From Sclerurus mexicanus (taxonomy: Eukaryota; Chordata; Aves; Passeriformes; Furnariidae), in NCBI GenBank assembly GCA_013396755.1, contig VWZF01003703.1, positions 1,585,518 through 1,649,517 on the forward strand: a stretch of DNA of 64,000 nt. Reading direction: 5' to 3'. Shown in pieces: positions 59,816-64,000 of this stretch. The first letter of the stretch is position 1, and every line of letters starts with the position of its first letter. Both the position numbers and the translations under genes were made by a program. The notes under the pieces are model-generated. The model was not told where the DNA came from, did not search any database, and saw only the letters and a program-made list of their open reading frames with translations.

Positions 59816-61794
59816 GGGTTGTGTTGTGCTGCCCTGGGGGTTTACGTCCTGTGGAATGTCTGGCTCTTTGGGACCTGTGTCATTCTCATTAATTAATCCC
59901 AATAGTTAATTACTCAGTGTTTTTTAGGTCGGTGTTTTTGAAGGTTAACTTCCTTCCACGGAGTTCAGTTGCCCAGCAGAGCTGTGCCTTTGGGGGAACA
60001 TGCCCCGAGTTGTGCTGAGCTCTGTCACCTGCAGGTTCAGAAGCACCAGCAGCACACGCTGTGGGCCCAGGAGCAGCTTTATCCAGGGAGGAGCAGGGTC
60101 TGGGGCCAGCCCTCCCCTCCCAGTGCTGGGTGCCCAGCTGAGGGGCTGTGCCCTGGTGTTCCCTGCTCACTGAACCACACAGTTCTGTGAAGTGAGAGAA
60201 GGCTCTTGGTCAATAAGGCATTGAGAAGTGAAACTCTGCAATTCTGAAAATAATAACTGGGTTGCCAGGATGTGTTTAAACAAGGGATAAATTATCCCTG
60301 GGCTTTGGCTCCCAGTTTCACCCCTCCTGCACCAGGAACTCATTACTGAGGGAGGAGTGATGGCCAGCCAAGATTTCCTTCTTCCATTCTCTTTCCAGTA
60401 AGACTTTCTACCACTGCATTCCAGTCTGGGGCTGGTATCACATGGATCATGGCCAGGCTGCCACGGGTGATAAAACACTGGACGGTTTTCCAGGTCCCCA
60501 TTGAATAAAGCCCAGCAACATCCCGGGCGATGTCCTGTTGTTTCTGAGCCTGAGCCTCTCTGATGTGGGAGTTGATAACGTGTGTTTCCCAGCCCTTTGC
60601 AGCATTCCTGCCTTCCTCAGAGAGACTGGGAGTGGTTTTGGAAGCCTTTGGTTGCTGTTACAGCTCCTGCAGTGATTTTTCCAGGGAAGTCCTGTGTGTC
60701 CAGCCTGGCGTGTCTGAGGCTTCTCCACCAATCTTAATTCCCTCCCTACCCCCAACAAACAGGAATCACATGCTCCCCTGCAGTTATTTGGCTTTGATAT
60801 GGAGAAAAAACATTCAATATGTTCCGTGAGCCATGGCAGAGTAGCGGGTCAAAAACGTGATGGTGTTTTTGTTTCTGATCCCTCCAAAAATGCCTCTAGG
60901 GCATGAGCTGAGAGGTGCCATCCATATGATCCATCCAGCTTCCCAAACGGAGCAGGGCTCTGGCAGGGAGGGACATCCTCCTTTGGAGCGATGATTTGTG
61001 CCTGTGTTGTTGTGTTACTGGGTTGTCAACTTGGAAGGAAAAAAATACCCCTCTGCTTCCATTTATCCCTGGAAAAAAGGGCTCCTGCTGTGCTTGATTC
61101 CTGCTGAGCCCAGGTGTCTGAGCCCAGGGATGGGGAGGGCTGGCTGCACGTGGGGGCTCTGCTCCCTCTAAATCCTGCTGGGAATTAGGTGTCCCTTAGG
61201 GCAAAAGGGAAAGCAAAACCCTGGCTTGTCCAGCTGCCCCCCTGCCATTTCTGAGGGATTTATGGGACAAAACAGAGCCCACCTGTAGGAGCAAGAAGGC
61301 TGGGATGTGTTTCTTGTGGAAATTCAGAGGTGGGAAAAAAATGGGCTACTCTGGGTTACCTTTAGCTGGAGTTTTTTCTGTCCTGTGTAGAAAAATGTTT
61401 GTGGGGGAAAAAAAGATCCATTCTGGGCTGGCTGCAGCTGGAATTTTCTCTGTCTTGTGCTAAAGTGCTGCTGGAAGACACGGGCTGGAAATCATTGCCA
61501 AACACATCCCAGCCCCTGCCTTGGCACAGGGGGCAGTTTTGCTTGGGTTCTTGGTTAATCCAAGACAAAGGTGTGTGCTCTGGGCAAACTGGGGAGGGGA
61601 TTGTTCTGTGGGGAGCGGGAAAGCTCCTCTGGGGCTGGAAGCAAAACCTCCTCTGCCCCTGGAGCAGCTTGGAGGGGCATGGCCAAGGTCAGGGCTGGAA
61701 GGGTGGGATGGGGCCGGGTGGGCAGGGAATGAAGCTGCAGCTCCTGGCAAAGCGAGGACCTGGGAGAGGAGTTTGTAGTTTGAGTGGGAATAGT

Positions 61795-61892
61795 CTGATA
61801 TGTATTATATATCTATACAGTCATCTCTGTATTATATATGTATATAGCTCTATATAGTTATGTATAGGGCTTTGATTGATTGATTGATTGGC
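61795..61892. repeat. AT-rich tract and GATT tetranucleotide run
   Basis: Alternating TATA-like sequence (61797-61866) is followed by four to five GATT tetranucleotides (61874-61889), directly before a CR1 3' end. Confidence 0.7.
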
Positions 61893-62002
61893 TTTGGAAC
61901 AATCTGCTCTATGGAAGGTGTCCCTGCCCGTGGCAGAGGTTGGAACTGGATGAGCTTCAAGGCCCCTTCCTGCCCAGACCTTTCTGGGATTCCACGATAT
62001 AA
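61890..62002 (+). mobile_element. CR1 LINE 3' fragment
   Basis: TTTGGAACAATCTGCTCTAT to TTCTGGGATTCCACGATA, abutting the GATT run. Confidence 0.8.
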
Positions 62003-62254
62003 ACAACTGAAACCCACTCAAATAATAACTGCTTAATATCAGGGTATTTCTGCATCTTGTTGCAAAAATAGCGTTTATCTTGCTGCTCCTTCTTGTCTTT
62101 CTTTTACTTTCGAGTCTTATCAGTGCCTTTATGTGGGATTCTTTTATGGGGAATGCATCTTTAATAGGCTGTATCAGCAAGCAGGTGTCAATTTACAAAA
62201 GCTCCATTCTGTATGATATATACAGCCTAGTGAAAGGTGTAAGTGATAAAGTAT

Positions 62255-62400
62255 GTAAAGTATAAAATAGATATAATAATGATATAAATTATAATTGATA
62301 ACACATGCCATATAATATATAATTTATACAGAATAGATGTCATTTATAAAAATATAATGTATAACATATAAATGTAACATATATAGGGGTATAAATAGTG
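62255..62400. repeat. AT-rich low-complexity tract
   Basis: Nearly pure A/T sequence with many TATAA, ATATAA and TATAAAT words and local self-complementarity. Confidence 0.7.
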
Positions 62401-62906
62401 AAAACTTGTCATTGTTTCCTCTTTTGGGTTTTTTTGAGGTTTATGTTGCTTTCACCACCTAGCATTGGTGAAATCCATGCAGGGAACGCTGACAGTGCCT
62501 GCTTTGCATAATGTATTAAAAATGGGGCTGGAACATCCTGCAGAATAAACCCTAAAGCTTGTGATTTCATTCCCAGGTCATGTTAAGTGCAATTGCATTT
62601 CTGTGCCTCTGAATCAGTTTCCTTAAATATCTGGGCTATATATTTAACTTCCCAATGAAGTGGCTTATGCTGTAAATATTGAGGCCATCCAGGGTGTTTA
62701 AATATTAAACCTGACATTTGAAGGCAGCCCGGGTGCTGTGGGAGCTGAGCTTTGCCAGCTTTGGGCACGGTGCAGCCTGAGCTGAGCTTTGCCTCCAACT
62801 CAGGCCTGTCCTGCAGAGAAAGGCAAAAAAATCCTCCAGCAAATCCCTCCTGGGGGTCCTGGCAGGTGCCCCAGGACAAGGGCAACAAGTCCTGAGCTTT
62901 AATCGG

Positions 62907-63245
62907 AGGATCATGGAATTGCTGAGGTTGGAAAAGCCCTCTGAGACCATCCGCCCAGCACCACCCCCATGTTCACCATTGAACCACGTCCCCAGGTGCC
63001 ACATCCACGTGCTTTGTGAGCACTTCCAGGGATGGGGACTCCACCTCTTCCCAGGCAGCCAATTCCAATGCCTGACAACCTTTTCCACGAAGAATTTTCC
63101 CTTAATTTCAGCCCGAAGCTCCCCTGGTACAACTTGAGGCAGTTTCTTCTCATCCTGTCCCCTGTTACCTGTCAACGTCTTCTTGCCTCTCCCTGGCTCC
63201 ATCAGCATCTGCCCAGAAACTTCCAGCATCCCAGAGAAGGAATGA
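62907..63245 (-). mobile_element. CR1 LINE 3' fragment
   Basis: Reversed; the tail ATCATGGAATTGCTGAGG, then GAACCACGTCCCCAGGTGCC and GCTCCCCTGGTACAACTTG. Confidence 0.88.
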
Positions 63246-63934
63246 AGATGTCCCAGCTCTTGAGGGCAGTCCTGGTGGTGGGAATGGCTTTGGTGAGCTG
63301 CCAGAGGGGGAGAATGGCCCTGTTTTACTGCCTCCTGTACATTTACTATGGGAGTTTCCAAAGAGCAAATCTGAACCCAACCACCCCAGACCCAGCCAGA
63401 AATGCTTTCCAGACGCATGTGCTCGTTCCTGGGGTATGAGGGGGTCTGGCTGTCCAAGTCTCCTCTCTCCACAGGTTCCACATGCCATGGTGGAGGCACT
63501 GCTGGAGCGTGAGAGCTGTGGGAACGCATCAGTTCTGGGATCACTCTGTTACAGAGGACTTGGCAAATTCCATCTTGTCTCAGACAGCATCTCTCCAACA
63601 ACTGGCACGAAGCTCCTGAAGGGAATATCTCTGGAACAATTCCAAGGGGCTGTCCAGCCACTGCAGGAGAAGAGGCAGATTTAAGGAGAAGCCTTAAACC
63701 ACCCTCCTTGCTGCAGGTATCACAAGGTAATTAAGCTGCCACATTTTAACTTCCTGGGGTCCTGCTGCAGCAAACCTGCTGGTTATGAATACGTGGGGAG
63801 GGACGTGAAACATGCAGGGGGACTTCTCCAAGAAGCCACTGAAACCTTGGAGCTGGATCAGGGTGGAGCCCCTGAGTCCTGCCCTCCTGACCAGAAAGCA
63901 CCTGCAACTGAGTCTGATTTATCAGCACAGAAAT

Positions 63935-64000
63935 CATAGAAAGGCTTGAGTTGGAAGGGACCTTAAAGCTCATCTCCTTCCACCCCCTGCCATGGGTAGG
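63935..64000 (-). mobile_element. CR1 LINE 3' fragment running off the window
   Basis: Reversed; GAGTTGGAAGGGACCTTAAA up to the last base, so the copy continues beyond 64000. Confidence 0.87.

Larger units (their letters stand above)
54760..64000. other. Intergenic DNA to window end, no gene seen
   Basis: It contains CR1 remnants, the 54-base tandem repeat and two AT-rich tracts, which are listed separately. Minus-strand open frames at 55363-56229 and 62705-63661 are long by chance or cross CR1 sequence. Neither has a recognisable domain. Confidence 0.5.

Noticed and set aside
62705..63661. 318-residue minus-strand open frame
   Set aside because: Part of it is CR1 sequence, the remainder has no domain, and no promoter or splice pattern supports it.
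47600..64000. Search for IQCJ/SCHIP1 exons, expected next by synteny
   Set aside because: No start or exon resembling the IQCJ N terminus was seen; the gene probably begins beyond 64000.

Overview
This window is vertebrate nuclear DNA, almost certainly from a bird and probably a neoavian such as a songbird. The evidence is short spliced exons with GT-AG introns, about 28 truncated CR1 retrotransposon 3' ends (the dominant avian LINE), compact introns, and CpG-island first exons interrupted by assembly gaps. The gene order (latexin, GFM1, RARRES1, MFSD1) matches the block known from human 3q25; the species itself is an inference. Nothing prokaryotic, viral or CRISPR-like is present.

Layout. 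1-4500: the last five coding exons and 3' end of GFM1 (mitochondrial elongation factor G1) on the plus strand. One 63-base exon of a latexin-family gene (most likely LXN) lies antisense in the preceding GFM1 intron. 4490-6720: a 2.2 kb convergent interval. 6705-15050: the complete six-exon RARRES1 gene on the minus strand (its chicken homologue is the eggshell matrix protein ovocalyxin-32), read to a 276-residue protein. Its CpG island is flanked by two GC-rich minisatellites and a 681-base gap. 16240-34560: about 18 kb of intergenic DNA with CR1 copies and an unusual 21-base minisatellite arranged in a 105-base higher-order unit, but no recognisable gene. 34560-47560: MFSD1, a lysosomal major-facilitator transporter on the plus strand. 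I can trace every exon from the start codon to two alternative 3' ends, with an 841-base gap inside or next to exon 1. 47560-64000: intergenic DNA beyond MFSD1 with about a dozen CR1 copies, a 54-base tandem repeat and AT-rich tracts; no exon of the expected next gene (IQCJ/SCHIP1) was found.

Functional picture. The genes are neighbours by ancestry and do not form a pathway: GFM1 drives mitochondrial translation, LXN and RARRES1 are duplicated cystatin-fold proteins, and MFSD1 is a lysosomal transporter. The most informative non-coding signal is a set of three GTCACGTG boxes in the 50 bases before the MFSD1 start codon, which resembles a TFEB/TFE3 (CLEAR) lysosomal promoter. The most informative coding signal is a second set of MFSD1 terminal exons, which would replace a short tail with a longer charged one. 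I found no new multi-gene system here.
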